This document shows, piece after piece, positions 45,101-51,701 of a stretch of 64,000 nt of DNA. This DNA is from Symbiodinium microadriaticum. Lineage: Eukaryota; Sar; Dinophyceae; Suessiales; Symbiodiniaceae. The notes below the pieces were generated by a model. The model was given only the letters and a program-made list of their open reading frames with translations, made no database searches and was not told the DNA's origin. The position numbers and the translations under genes are program-made. Every line of letters begins with the position of its first letter. The stretch's first letter is position 1. The stretch spans positions 582,877 to 646,876 of the forward strand of contig LSRX01000304.1 in the NCBI GenBank assembly GCA_001939145.1, in the 5' to 3' direction.

Positions 45101-45198
45101 CACACGATCGGCTCACTCACTTCAGGTGTTGCAAAAATCCTACCATCCCTTCCATCACTACTCCTACACACATCTTCAGAGGTTCCCTGCTGTCCCAT
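39151..45198 (-). CDS. pol: Pol polyprotein with DNA-modification-like domains
   Basis: The ORF has 2,015 codons from the first ATG; by readthrough the protein would continue from Gag through 45261. Visible order: residues 1-75 unassigned; 76-320 low-complexity and probably the shadow of an overlapping ORF; methyltransferase-like 380-560 (PPC at 443-445, Glu 496); zinc ribbon C622, C624, C636, C639; 2-oxoglutarate dioxygenase-like 712-865 (H776, D778, H843, R852); integrase HHCC finger H926, H931, C959, C962 and core D989, D1054, E1091; acidic linker about 1280-1470; reverse transcriptase about 1495-1740 (D1562, D1653, D1654); RNase H about 1803-1965 (D1810, E1863, D1908). The last RNase H acidic position in the usual ADxLTK reads ANSLTK (N1959). 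It is longer than typical Copia Pol because of the two inserted domains. It copies element RNA to DNA and integrates it. Confidence 0.95.
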   Translation of the reverse strand: MGQQGTSEDVCRSSDGRDGRIFATPEVSEPIVCGELCGMTENDQGDLAVVPARACLDGSNPGSGAPALYSSRAEAPVQHGPPFAPGADSSSSCPWRGGPRGVDQDRGPATHCGDRRGEPQLGGNYQCEDRYADVDVQAQQGVPQEERATHLLRDRAGSDGGGLRHDRGDAKEGHFQDPGGFRASGVRATGIWETLPADLLGDVPLRPGLLRVGQGDSSGGKLLPSPSSLCTLVEQPRRSQDYTSTGARSSPKSTRSQEPGQDADGERRDQPDVQLLELSECRAGRPRSPLAPDGGNDQGPAGGDVSDPCRAAAQGDLQQGVDAEHPDDPSPGVDLQGGVVPAGELGDCHQLSSTAASALAYKSQSIIPKAFNELLGKDRPRLLEVACSPNSILSRTFQEKLGCEDCAVRCSFWNGADLTKPLGLQLVLEQIRSLNPLHVWMAPPCGPYSPMQHTNQRTPEQRSELHAKRQEAIKIYHSVREIMRVCIHLGIHCTVEMSERCEAWRLPVFQELQHAMDLRVAVVKGCTVGFKGRNNRLIQKGWRLVTTHHRLAQVMHKPCRCPTNYEHDKCEGAVATASALYTPEFARLVCQSLQEEFSFCGVVQECRGEGDLMEVFGRGEICACGDAFLQKSGFQCGNCLLGKDAVPHFESSNDTSEVTAAAAFETHLTSPPNVPGEAEARELRNQPQISYPQLEKYLEQHATQGHSSRRSLVDKEHGSYYTFGTYAFGNHYGLTARTLQRPQFVQMINMFIKQHFPSGFQWSAFTLNANAATPLHKDLNNNEAYPNCCVGLGTYQRGELWIEGTSDAKGQVEVRTSDRGESIQGGRQGIRHKPCMFSPKVWHQTCDWEGTRWVVTAYVTRGLQHLSRHEATRLRKLGFQIPQNETRAHHVDNPGPEQALAVNEGMNNSSSRKADERIKKQLYLLHCASGHCSVSHMIEALKRRRAPERTLELARDFKCPVCLERSKPPPRAQATLEPLPPKFCTISADVGHWEHPHKKEPIQFMLVIDEGSRFRVARVLTKGSKQQPSANACLSYLQEGWHQYFGHPRALRVDPAGSFRSFALIDNYCDKHGVFLDVIPGEAHWKNGVCEQAIQGVKELMTRLCSYDPELSSEGALAEAITVFNHRDMVRGFSPAQHVIGRGADDTDRFVEAGQGLPPGLLVENPEGEFARAAKRRAEAEKIHADWNARQRIGRAVNSRHRPCYNYVPGELVFFWRSQESGKGRRQPGTRQGRFLGPARILATETRKSDAGELSPGGAVWLVRGRNLIKCAPEQLRRATEREEILEGLSAQAGQPTPWTFTQVAETLGGNQFQDATKDVPELQEWRRAQEASEAPQPTRLRFRTKRPAPVVPAAEDGADAEMEPSPEQEAAPLQRPRLEPQGRESGLRGECWWNTVPEQAWPDVPTTYWDDRQAAVEVEVPIPETRRGILQMSRNFEGYFVGQMKRKAVEVSERRLSPSEQEEFRGAKQVEVKNFLSADAFQALPKHLQPSRDQAVGMRWVLTWKVKEDGTRKAKARAVLLGYQDPCYEHRSTTAPVMTRQSRQMLLQMAAWKRWRVRKGDVSGAFLQGREYPDTLYCVPTPEICEAMNLPENSVTKIKRACYGLVDAPLEWYRTVDSFLQNIGMERCSSDACMWCYRDEGELKGLISGHVDDFIFGGDDAHQGWCEKLRKIQEQFRWGDWETDKFTQCGVLIETTPQGFSLSQPSYLEGISEIGVNATRRKDRQAGTSERERTQLRALLGGLSWHAQQVAPHLSADVSLLLSEVSHSTVDTIIRANVLLQHAKARSQHKMLIHGFTPDVELGLVAWVDAASQSRVDGGSTQGIVIGMVPRNLLHGDMCEVSLMSWHSSKIDRTCRSPGASEALAAINGEDNLYYARFQWSELLYGKLDLRHPDLAVRKTFGCLVTDSRNVYDKMTNEVVVVKGAEKRTSIELLGLKEAQRRTDVIIRWVHSEAQLANSLTKTNGLKELEMFYRMGHRWRIVEDEQMQSARRRKEQGLLPLSQTEGVSKAINQD
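39304..39792 (-). other. RNase H domain of Pol
   Basis: D1810 (AWVDAASQ), E1863 (GASEALAA) and D1908 (VTDSRN) match the first three acidic residues of RNase H. The C-terminal ADxLTK signature reads ANSLTK, replacing the fourth acidic residue by Asn. The enzyme removes RNA from the RNA-DNA hybrid. Confidence 0.88.
39979..40716 (-). other. Reverse transcriptase domain of Pol
   Basis: Copia-type palm: GDVSGAFLQG carries D1562, ACYGLVDAP (1602-1610) is the fourth-motif loop, and GHVDDFIFGG holds the catalytic pair D1653-D1654. There are no stops or frameshifts. Confidence 0.95.
41764..42438 (-). other. Integrase: HHCC finger and catalytic core of Pol
   Basis: H926-x4-H931-x27-C959-x2-C962 is the N-terminal zinc finger. 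D989 (ISADVG), D1054 (RVDPAGSF) and E1091 (NGVCEQ) form the catalytic triad with 36 residues between the second and third, near the usual 35. All three acidic residues are intact. Confidence 0.92.
42604..43065 (-). other. TET/JBP-like 2-oxoglutarate Fe(II) dioxygenase domain of Pol (712-865)
   Basis: TPLHKDLNNN (773-782) gives the iron-binding HxD pair H776 and D778 followed by Asn residues as in TET/JBP enzymes. GLGTYQRGELWIEG (791-804) fits the strand-turn-strand after it. The distal segment has H843 (VWHQT) and R852 (GTRWVV), fitting the third iron ligand and the 2-oxoglutarate-binding Arg. All expected catalytic residues are therefore present. TET/JBP enzymes hydroxylate 5-methylcytosine or thymine in DNA, and dinoflagellate DNA is known for abundant 5-hydroxymethyluracil. 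Substrate is inferred; an AlkB-type or prolyl hydroxylase-like role is the main alternative. Confidence 0.65.
43280..43336 (-). other. Zinc ribbon of Pol (residues 621-639)
   Basis: C622-x-C624 then C636-x2-C639 within about 20 residues, placed between the methyltransferase-like and dioxygenase-like domains. It probably binds one zinc ion and could contact DNA. Confidence 0.5.
43519..44061 (-). other. Methyltransferase-like domain of Pol (residues 380-560)
   Basis: LLEVACSPNS (382-391) sits where the SAM-binding loop of Rossmann methyltransferases lies. NGADLTKPLG (414-423) fits the acidic second-strand motif. WMAPPCGPYSPMQ (440-452) has the Pro-Pro-Cys of cytosine-C5 methyltransferase motif IV, and TVEM (494-497) puts a Glu where the ENV motif is expected. 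C445 and E496 would be the catalytic pair. I infer a DNA cytosine-C5-like enzyme, active or relic; the target-recognition domain is not recognisable. Retrotransposon-borne cytosine methyltransferases have been reported in dinoflagellates, but whether this is the same lineage cannot be told here. Confidence 0.6.
44235..44963 (-). CDS. Overlapping ORF with SAP-like and GKxxxxTYxE..YxxW motifs
   Basis: The 242-codon ORF lies wholly within the 5' part of pol in another frame (one base 3' of pol codon starts). Its ATG has a strong context (A at -3, G at +4). Residues 1-36 resemble a SAP-type DNA-binding helix pair. Residues 112-156 hold GKHSQRTYSETF and YCEWV, resembling a small fold seen beside exonucleases and, from memory, inside many dinoflagellate Copia polyproteins. 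165-205 is a Pro/Lys/Ser linker; 209-232 is probably coiled coil. Pol in the same stretch is Gly/Arg/Pro/Ser-rich and looks like a shadow. So either the protein is made separately, or two compensating indels displaced a domain that was once in frame. The ORF remains open 26 codons upstream of the chosen Met (to 45041), but that part looks non-coding. Confidence 0.7.
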   Translation of the reverse strand: MDRLSRPELILHLRALGEEAPEAWTKIEVQQRIAEIAEANPSLAATTSAKTDMQTWMSKLNKASRKKSELRTFCETELGLMVGDCDTIAVMQKKATSKILEVSEPQGCEPLGFGKHSQRTYSETFHYDRDYCEWVKATHREGSCCPRLARFARWLNNLDEAKTTPPLVHVPRPKARGAKSQAKTPTGSAEINPTSSSSSSQNAEPDARDHLLLQMAATIKDLQEEMSQIRAERPRKVTSNKE

Positions 45199-45217
45199 TC
45201 CTGAAAAATCACTCTGG

Positions 45218-45264
45218 ACCTCCCTTTTCCCGTCAGGATCGGAAATCGGGAGGCGCTGTCCCTA
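45218..45264 (-). promoter_or_regulatory. Candidate stop-codon readthrough signal between gag and pol
   Basis: The gag stop (45262-45264) is TAG followed by GGA CAG. After an 8-nt spacer, CCTCCC (45248-45253) can pair with GGGAGG (45219-45224). Inside it TTTCC (45241-45245) can pair with GGAAA (45226-45230), leaving a 10-nt loop. The frame before and after the TAG is the same (47295 minus 45198 is 2097, divisible by 3) and the 21 codons between TAG and the first Pol ATG contain no stop. Murine leukaemia-type viruses use a TAG, an 8-nt spacer and a structured RNA for Gag-Pol readthrough. The alternative is a simple nonsense mutation or a sequencing error. Confidence 0.6.
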
Positions 45265-47295
45265 ATGCTCGTGTGAAACAAAACTGCTCAAAGTGGGAAC
45301 CGGCATTGAGGCGTCCAAAGCATCCTTGAACAAATCATCTGTCAAGGACAACAACTGATGTCCTGCAGCGGACCTCCGAAGTGGAATGATCTTTTGATTG
45401 CTCAACTCGGTGAGGACCATCAAGTCATTCCGGAAGTCCACCACCGCGCCCAGGGCTCGTAGAGCATCCACACTCAGTAGAATTGGCCCGCTGCCACACT
45501 CCAGTGAGTGAATCTGCACGCTCCCTTGGGCACCATCGGCGGTCACACCCACCTTGCATGTACTCAAGCACTGGTTTTCCGTCGAATTGCCGAATCCGAA
45601 GGTCGGCTGGTTCTTTCGGTCCAAATCTCGCAATCTGGACTCCCCGTGCTTCTCCACATTGCAAGCCAGGAGGGCTTCAATCGCGGACACGCTGCCGATT
45701 GTCTTGGTCGCTCCTCCGTCCACCACCGCGAAACCCGCGGCTATGGCCTCAGCTGTGCTGGGAAGTGTCGCCAGAGCGCTCTCGGCATCACCCCCCTTCT
45801 CCGCAAAGGCCACAAAGGACTCAGGAACCTCCATGAACTGGGAAACCATCGCCTCGTCGTAGTTGGGCAGGTGCTCGGCCTCAGCAAAGCACACGAAGGG
45901 CGCCTGATGATACGAGCTTGTCGAGGTAGTCGCCGTTGTCTCGGCTCGAGCTGCCAGAGGTTTCTCTGGACAGTTGGCCACGCGATGGCCTTTGCGACCA
46001 CACCTCAAACATTCAATGTTCTCGTCTTTGTTGGTAGTCTTATCACCACTGCCCGAAGGTTTGAAGCTGCTGTTGCTTTTGTAGTACTGGCGGCTCAGCT
46101 TGTTGGAGTGCTGACGCATCCGAGCATCTTTGAGAGTGCGGCGGGCGTGTTGAAACGCCGCCCAGGCTTGATGCGTCTCCGACTCGATATTAGCCAAGAG
46201 GGCCACCTCATCATCATCAGCTTCTTCCGCAGGTAGATCGCCGCTATCCCATTCGAACTCATCACCTGGAGGAGTTCCATCTTCTTCATCATGAATTCCC
46301 ACATAGGCTTGACCACCTCGACGGGAGTGGTCACGTCGCTTCAATTCTGCTTCAGCAAACTGGTTTCGGAGCTCCTGGGCCACACGAGCGGGTGTGAAGT
46401 CACCCGCTAGGGCTGTGGTCACCAGATTACGCTCATTTGCGTCCAAGGCAGCATCTGTCAAGAGGTACCAACCTTGAATAAAGCTGGGTAGCAGGCTCTC
46501 ATCCTCTAAGGCCTCGATGGACGTCCACGATGAGAAGCTCGTCGTCGAGGGGCTGTACCACGACCATGAACTCGAGGCGGGGTTCTGGTAGTAGGAAGAG
46601 TTCCAGTCGTAGGCGTTCCAACCCCAGTTGTTCCATCCTGCCTGCCAGGTCTGCCATGAGCTGCTCCAGCTGGAGCTTCCATCCGAAGCGCGACGGCCTC
46701 GGTTCTCATTCTCAACGCCATCGGCCGCGACATCATCATCACCATCGGGAGGCTCCTCGCCCCCTGTATCCTGGCGGCTCCAGGTTCCTGGTCCCCATTG
46801 ACTGCCGAGGTCGCTGTCTCGTCGGCCTCGAGACTCCCAGCTGGTTGCTGAAGGCTTCGGGCGCTGATAGTGCGGTTGCACCCGGCGAAGAGCTTGGCTC
46901 ACTCGAAGAAAGGCTTCGCTTTTTCGAGTGATATAGTCATTCATAGATTCGCCTGTTCGGCGCCGTGTTCCTTTGAAGTACTTGCCAAGGAGGTCGGTCA
47001 CCTCATTCACCCGGGGTTTGCCCAAAGATTTCCGCAAGTAATCCAAGAGGATCCTCACTCCGCCGGGGCTTGCCAAACCCTCTGCCGACTTTCCTGCCAC
47101 TAAATGACGCGCGGCTCCAGTGAGTTCCGCCATCAATCTCGGAGCAGCGGTATACCGTTTGTTGTATACCAACCCTTGCTCCCAGAGTAAGGCGGACTCC
47201 TCGTAGGCGGCAAAGCTGTTGGCTTCGCCATTCCATGAAGGCACTCCATCCTTGGAGCGGCTTGCCGCTGTCTCCTTCTCAAATTCACCGCTCAT
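45262..47295 (-). CDS. gag-pro: Gag-protease polyprotein of the Copia element
   Basis: The 677-codon ORF starts 87 bp inside the 5' LTR. The N-terminal 140 residues resemble a capsid-type helical region. Residues 205-257 are rich in Trp, Ser and Asn (about a dozen Trp), unusual for a Gag. A CCHC zinc knuckle (C429, C432, H437, C442; spacing CX2CX4HX4C) should bind RNA. A retropepsin-like segment begins at D526 (VVDGGAT) and ends with ALGAVVDF at 614-621. The usual DSG or DTG active site reads DGG here, so the residue after the catalytic Asp is Gly. The ORF ends in TAG, yet the reading frame stays open straight into Pol. Gag forms the particle; the protease would cleave the polyprotein. Confidence 0.93.
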   Translation of the reverse strand: MSGEFEKETAASRSKDGVPSWNGEANSFAAYEESALLWEQGLVYNKRYTAAPRLMAELTGAARHLVAGKSAEGLASPGGVRILLDYLRKSLGKPRVNEVTDLLGKYFKGTRRRTGESMNDYITRKSEAFLRVSQALRRVQPHYQRPKPSATSWESRGRRDSDLGSQWGPGTWSRQDTGGEEPPDGDDDVAADGVENENRGRRASDGSSSWSSSWQTWQAGWNNWGWNAYDWNSSYYQNPASSSWSWYSPSTTSFSSWTSIEALEDESLLPSFIQGWYLLTDAALDANERNLVTTALAGDFTPARVAQELRNQFAEAELKRRDHSRRGGQAYVGIHDEEDGTPPGDEFEWDSGDLPAEEADDDEVALLANIESETHQAWAAFQHARRTLKDARMRQHSNKLSRQYYKSNSSFKPSGSGDKTTNKDENIECLRCGRKGHRVANCPEKPLAARAETTATTSTSSYHQAPFVCFAEAEHLPNYDEAMVSQFMEVPESFVAFAEKGGDAESALATLPSTAEAIAAGFAVVDGGATKTIGSVSAIEALLACNVEKHGESRLRDLDRKNQPTFGFGNSTENQCLSTCKVGVTADGAQGSVQIHSLECGSGPILLSVDALRALGAVVDFRNDLMVLTELSNQKIIPLRRSAAGHQLLSLTDDLFKDALDASMPVPTLSSFVSHEH

Positions 47296-47364
47296 TGTAT
47301 CCCGGCAGATTTCCCCGTCTGACGGGCCACAAGGTATTCCCTGGATCGATTCAGGAACCCTCTC

Positions 47365-47382
47365 GCGAGGGCTCCGCTACCA
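47365..47382 (-). promoter_or_regulatory. tRNA primer-binding site
   Basis: Directly inside the 5' LTR the minus strand reads TGGTAGCGGAGCCCTCGC. TGG complements the CCA tail of a tRNA. The first 12 bases are close to the complement of eukaryotic initiator tRNA-Met 3' ends (human would give TGGTAGCAGAGG), the primer used by many Copia elements. This is where minus-strand cDNA synthesis would start. The exact host tRNA is inferred. Confidence 0.8.
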
Positions 47383-47583
47383 TGCAAGCGGTAGCGTCGG
47401 AAGGTAGCCAGCGGTAAGCTCGGGCTCAGGTAATCAGTGAGGTCCAAATCGAATGGCTCAGTTATAAGAGAGGCGCTAAGGGCTCTATGCACTGACCGGC
47501 TCAATTCGTGCCTTCTTTGATCCTCCAAGCTGCGGTGTCGAAGCTCCAGAGGCCTGCGAGCGAAGGCACAAGTGAAACTTGCA
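47383..47583 (-). repeat. 5' LTR of the Copia element
   Basis: This 201-bp repeat matches 38904-39104 base for base as far as I can read. On the minus strand it starts TGCAAG and ends CTTGCA. It should hold promoter and polyadenylation signals. No TATA box is convincing; a TATAA string occurs near the middle on the minus strand, but dinoflagellate promoters usually lack a canonical TATA. Confidence 0.95.
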
Positions 47584-47588
47584 GGGTT
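47584..47588. repeat. Target-site duplication, right copy
   Basis: gggtt immediately outside the 5' LTR, matching 38899-38903. The bases that follow continue as TTTAGGG repeats, so the empty site was a telomere-like tract. Confidence 0.75.
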
Positions 47589-49647
47589 TAGGGTTTAGGG
47601 GTTTAAGGCTTTCAGGGAATGTTTCGGTGGTTCTCAGCTGTTGGCATTAGGTGGTAGGTATTCAAAGCTTCAAGGCGCGCTTGCGGGGGGTTTAGGGTTT
47701 AGGGTTTAAGGTGTAGGGTTTAAGGTTTAGGGTTTAAGGTTTAGGGTTCAGGATTTGGGGTTTAAGGTTCAGGGACTGTTCTTAACGGATTCGGGCGAAC
47801 ATTCATAGAACATAGATGTTCAGGGCTTAGTAAGTATGGTTTGACCGTACCTGTATTGGAGTCATAAGCAGACATACCTTACCTGCAACACTGTTTGCTA
47901 AGTTCCCTGCCCCTTTAACATATGAGGTGTGGAATAGCGATCAAGGTTTGGGTTAGGGCTGAATCCTCGATAGCTGAGAGATCGGAGCAGGTCGTCATTC
48001 GGTGGATGAGTTGTTGCAGCACACAGGAGGCAAAACTTTGAATTGGATGTCCAGACTCACACTAGGTGTCAATTTCGACAGTCCTCAAACTTACTTATAA
48101 TTAGGACTCGGTATGAAACAATAAAGGAAGAGTTCAGGGTTTAGGCTTTGGGGCATATATATATATATATACATGTATATACTTATACATCCATATGTCT
48201 ATATATATATATTTATTTATTTATTTATTTATTTATTTATCTACATATAATGTTGTATGTACTACAATACCCCCCCCCAAAAAAAAAAAACTTATTACTC
48301 GTAACTGCTGATTAAGCCTTACGCTCGGATCGAATGTCCAACCGGATGTCTTCACCTCTTTGGTGTTTAGCTGTTTCTGTCCCCTGAACCCTAAACCCTA
48401 AAGCCTGAACCCTAAACCTAAACCGTTTAGGAGTTTCGGGTGTAGGGTTTGGTGTTCAGGGCTTTTCGGGCCTACAGGACCCAAATCCGTGAACAAAAAA
48501 AAGAAGACACGTGAACAGGCGGAGCTATCCCTGAGATAGCACCGCCGGGTAGTTATGGGGGCACTGTGGATCATGCAAAAGGGATTTTCATCATTACCAG
48601 CAGCAATAATATTCAATAACAGCCACCATTTCCACGACACCAACAAGAATAAGGACAACGAGCCTAACGGAACCAGCATCGGGACATACAGACAGCCATC
48701 TGAATCTGTGTCATCCCGGTTCTACATCCAGGTCTAAGTCAGCGGCTGTTCAACGAAGGCTGAACAAGGTGTATGTAGAAGCAATCCCGATTAGAATATG
48801 GCTTTTTGGTAAATTATACTATACTGTTCATAAGGAACCCTCAAGGAATACTATTGCACATCCGAAAAAAAACCTAACCCTAAACCCTGAACCATCGGGC
48901 CCTCGGGACACTATTGCACACTGCCATGAGTGGAAAGACCCGCATCTTCGAAGCAAAGCCTAGGTTTGTTTTACAAAACTTAAACATAGATGTTCGCATA
49001 GGTTTTTTAAAAATGCATAGGCTGTTGTAAAACCCTAACAACCCTAAGCCCTAAACCCCTAAACCCCTAAACCCTCAAAGCCCTAAACCCCTAAATAGAC
49101 CCTGTCCATGGCCTCCCGCAGTGTAAGCATCCTCGGTGGCTCTCACTTCTGTCACGGCTGCCCGGAGCCCGAAACCTTCAACCCTGTACACCCTGAACCC
49201 AGAACCCTGAACCCTAATCCCTGAACAGGGTTTAGGGTTTAGGGTTTATGGTTTAGGGTTTGGAGCCTGAGCTAACTGGGGATCCGGTACATCAGCCTTA
49301 ACTGGACTTCATGATGGTTCCTGTACGGAACAGGGCCATTGCAAGGCTTTAGACTTTATAGAGCACATGGTACTCCAGAACCCTAAACCCTAAACCCCAA
49401 ACCCCAACCCAGTTGATTCCAAACCGCCAGCTCTCCATCACACCCTCAAGCCTGACGCCGTTGGGTCTTTGGATGGCTCTTGGGGTTCAGGGTGCTTCGA
49501 ATGCCCTACAAAAAAGTGGGGGCATACACAGGCCTTCCTGTGGCCTTCTTGTTGGAGTGGCTGTAATGATTCACTGTAATGATCGTCTCCGGCTGCGTAA
49601 GAAAAGCCAAGCCGACTTCTGTCAGTGAGGACTCTAGGCTCCTACTC
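47589..49647. other. Gene-free mosaic right of the Copia element
   Basis: TTTAGGG at 47589-47615 and 47690-47775; CCCTAAA at 48387-48425, 49030-49095, 49375-49410; mixed tract 49186-49260. 47780-48120 and 48430-48960 show no supported gene. Confidence 0.65.
48152..48245. repeat. TA and TTTA microsatellite
   Basis: TATA runs then about seven TTTA units, the same architecture as 20083-20215. Confidence 0.95.
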
Positions 49648-49800
49648 AGAGGGTTCTAAGTACCAATCTATAGTAGAAAGTAATTAGGGTCTCCTAATTG
49701 GAGGAATTACCATTACCCTAACCTGCCAGGTACCTACTATATAGGGTACTAGAGCCCCAAGGGCCCTATATAGTAGGTACCTGGAGGGTGAGGGTTATGG
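49648..49800. mobile_element. FB-F1 half joined to FB-F2
   Basis: Left half of an F1-type element (49648-49712) abuts a strong hairpin at 49712-49800, whose arms are ccaggtacctactatatagg and its complement. Confidence 0.82.
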
Positions 49801-50329
49801 TCCGCGTATTTACCCCCAAACGGTTATTCAGGGACAATAGGAGGGCTCCCTAGAAGGGACCCTAATCCTAATACCCTACATAACCCTTATATACCCCTTA
49901 TATAGTCTCATAAAGCCCCTATATAACCCCAAGGGTCCCTTTGAGGGTCTCTCCTTTAGTCCCTTTGAGCTTAGGACCCTTTGGGAAAAGGGGTCCCCAG
50001 TGCCCAGGCTTTTGGGCTTGGGGGCCACAGTTAAGGCAGGCACACGGAGCTCTAGGGCTGGATGCCGCAAGAAACTCAGAGCTTTGGGGTTTTAGGGTTT
50101 AGGGGTTTAGGGTTTAGGGTTTAGGGGTTTAGGGTTTAGGGATTTAGGGTTTAGGCTTTAGGGCTTTAGGGTTAAGGGGAGCATAGTCTCTCAGCTCTAA
50201 CGCGTCTATGACCCTATGATGGCTGAGACATGCACATTGAAGTCTTATTTCTCATGTTGAAGAAGCAGAAAACGCGGCAAACGCTAGCGGAGCAAGGCAA
50301 ATGTTACGATGGTGCGCTCTCTCTGCCCC

Positions 50330-50349
50330 TCTCGCGCTCTCTCTCTCTC

Positions 50350-50391
<42 letters not shown>

Positions 50392-50425
50392 TCTCTCTCT
50401 CCCTCTCCCTACCTCTCTCTGTCTC
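50330..50425 (+). repeat. CT microsatellite
   Basis: (CT)n with scattered CCCTCT interruptions; long pyrimidine tract. Confidence 0.97.
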
Positions 50426-50726
50426 CCGCCCTCCCACTCTCAAGGACTCTGAGGATCACGGGTCCGCTCAAGGACCCACCCGCTAGGAGACGTCCCCTGT
50501 TGGGATTCTTTGTGGACGGTCGGCTAAGAAAAGAGAGAGAGAGCAGCGTACGTCGTACCAAAATCCTTTTTGAGGTCCCGAACACAGCATTTCGGGCCAG
50601 TACCCTCAACCCTAAACCGTAGTTTAGGGATGTTGCATCATTCTCGATGGGGTACCGGACGCAGCACCCCCACGGCGAAGAGTAAGAGCTAGAACGACAA
50701 AAAGACAACGTCCTCTTGCTCAGTCT

Positions 50727-50811
50727 TACCCTAACCCTCCAAATACCTACTATATAGGTTATATTGGGCCCTATAGGGGCTCTAGTACCTTATATGGGGA
50801 TTAGGGTTACA
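50727..50811. mobile_element. FB-F2
   Basis: ttaccctaaccctccaaata left, ttatatggggattagggtta right. Confidence 0.78.
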
Positions 50812-50867
50812 TGGGAGGGAAGTGGGGTGAGTCTGTGCTTGCCGGCCACGCCCTCCGTTGCGCATGG

Positions 50868-50992
50868 GAGTTAGGATAAGGGGGACCCTTGGGGCTTATA
50901 GACCCTCTCAACAGGGTTCCTTCTAAAGAGAGCCAGAAGTAGGGTTAAGAAGGGTCCCCTTTAAGGGGTCTCCCTAATACCACCTAGGAGTG
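50868..50992. mobile_element. FB-G
   Basis: Shares gggacccttgggg, atagaccctctcaa, agagagccagaagtaggg and ccctttaaggggtctcccta with the copies at 54751 and 55400. Confidence 0.82.
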
Positions 50993-51142
50993 CCGCTTTA
51001 GTGCGCGCCGAGACACCGAGCCGCGTTGCTTCGGCTCCTCCGTGGGCGGGCGAACGCTCATTCGACGCTGCCTCGCGGATGACGGTTTAGGGTTTAGGGT
51101 ATTTATAGGGTTTAGGGTTTAGGGGAGTTGCACAAGATATGA

Positions 51143-51228
51143 AATGAGGGTCCTTTTTAGAGTCCTGTTTATAAGGGTGCCGTACTATATTCGGGACCCA
51201 AAACGGACCCTAATTTAGAGAACTACCC
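51143..51228. mobile_element. FB-A, left end eroded
   Basis: gggtgccgtactatattcgg centre and taatttagagaactaccc right end; about 86 bp. Confidence 0.85.
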
Positions 51229-51304
51229 ACATGGAAACCCGCAAGAAATTTCAATTGGCAAACACAATTCCCGAAAAGGAGGCCTGAAACTCTTCTTCAA
51301 ACGG

Positions 51305-51334
51305 ATATATATATATATATATATATTTTTTTTT
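51305..51334. repeat. TA microsatellite with T run
   Basis: About 11 TA units followed by eight T. Confidence 0.95.
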
Positions 51335-51543
51335 CTTCATATCAGACTTTGACATTAGAAAGTACAGCACTGCCTTCGATGGTGGTGATAATGATGACAA
51401 TCTAAGAATTTAGCATGTGCAGTAGATCATGCAAAACAAATACTGCACGGCCTCAACTATCCATTTAGTGCGACGAGGCCTCCGGAGTTACCGCGTGGCG
51501 CTTATGAGGGTTTGTGACGGATTGTAAGATGTTGACAAGCTAT

Positions 51544-51701
51544 TCCCCCAACCCCCCAGGTACCTGCTAAAAAGGATACTAGAGCCCCTAGGGCCCTAAG
51601 ATGTTGACAAAGTATAACCCTAACCCCCAGGTACCTACTGCATAGGGTACTAGAGCCCCTACACCCCAAAATAGTAATAGGTACCTGGAAGGTCAGGGTT
51701 A
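51544..51701. mobile_element. FB-F2 with a partial tandem duplication
   Basis: A left half (51544-51600) and a full copy (51613-51701). The flank agatgttgacaa precedes both, so a block of about 72 bp including flank was duplicated. Confidence 0.8.

Larger units (their letters stand above)
38904..47583 (-). mobile_element. Full-length Ty1/Copia LTR retrotransposon
   Basis: An 8,680-bp element bounded by two 201-bp direct repeats that begin TG and end CA on both strands, with the 6-bp terminal inverted repeat TGCAAG/CTTGCA. A 5-bp duplication gggtt flanks it (38899-38903, 47584-47588), the length Copia integrases usually make. Order on the minus strand: LTR, tRNA primer site, Gag-zinc knuckle-protease, TAG, an overlapping ORF, methyltransferase-like, dioxygenase-like, integrase, reverse transcriptase, RNase H, LTR. 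Integrase before reverse transcriptase is the Copia order (Gypsy is the reverse). LTRs identical by eye and no telomere-like tracts inside the body indicate recent insertion. No clear polypurine tract precedes the 3' LTR; the 46 bp between Pol stop and LTR is GC-rich with only short purine runs. Whether it is autonomous depends on the in-frame TAG being read through. Confidence 0.95.
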
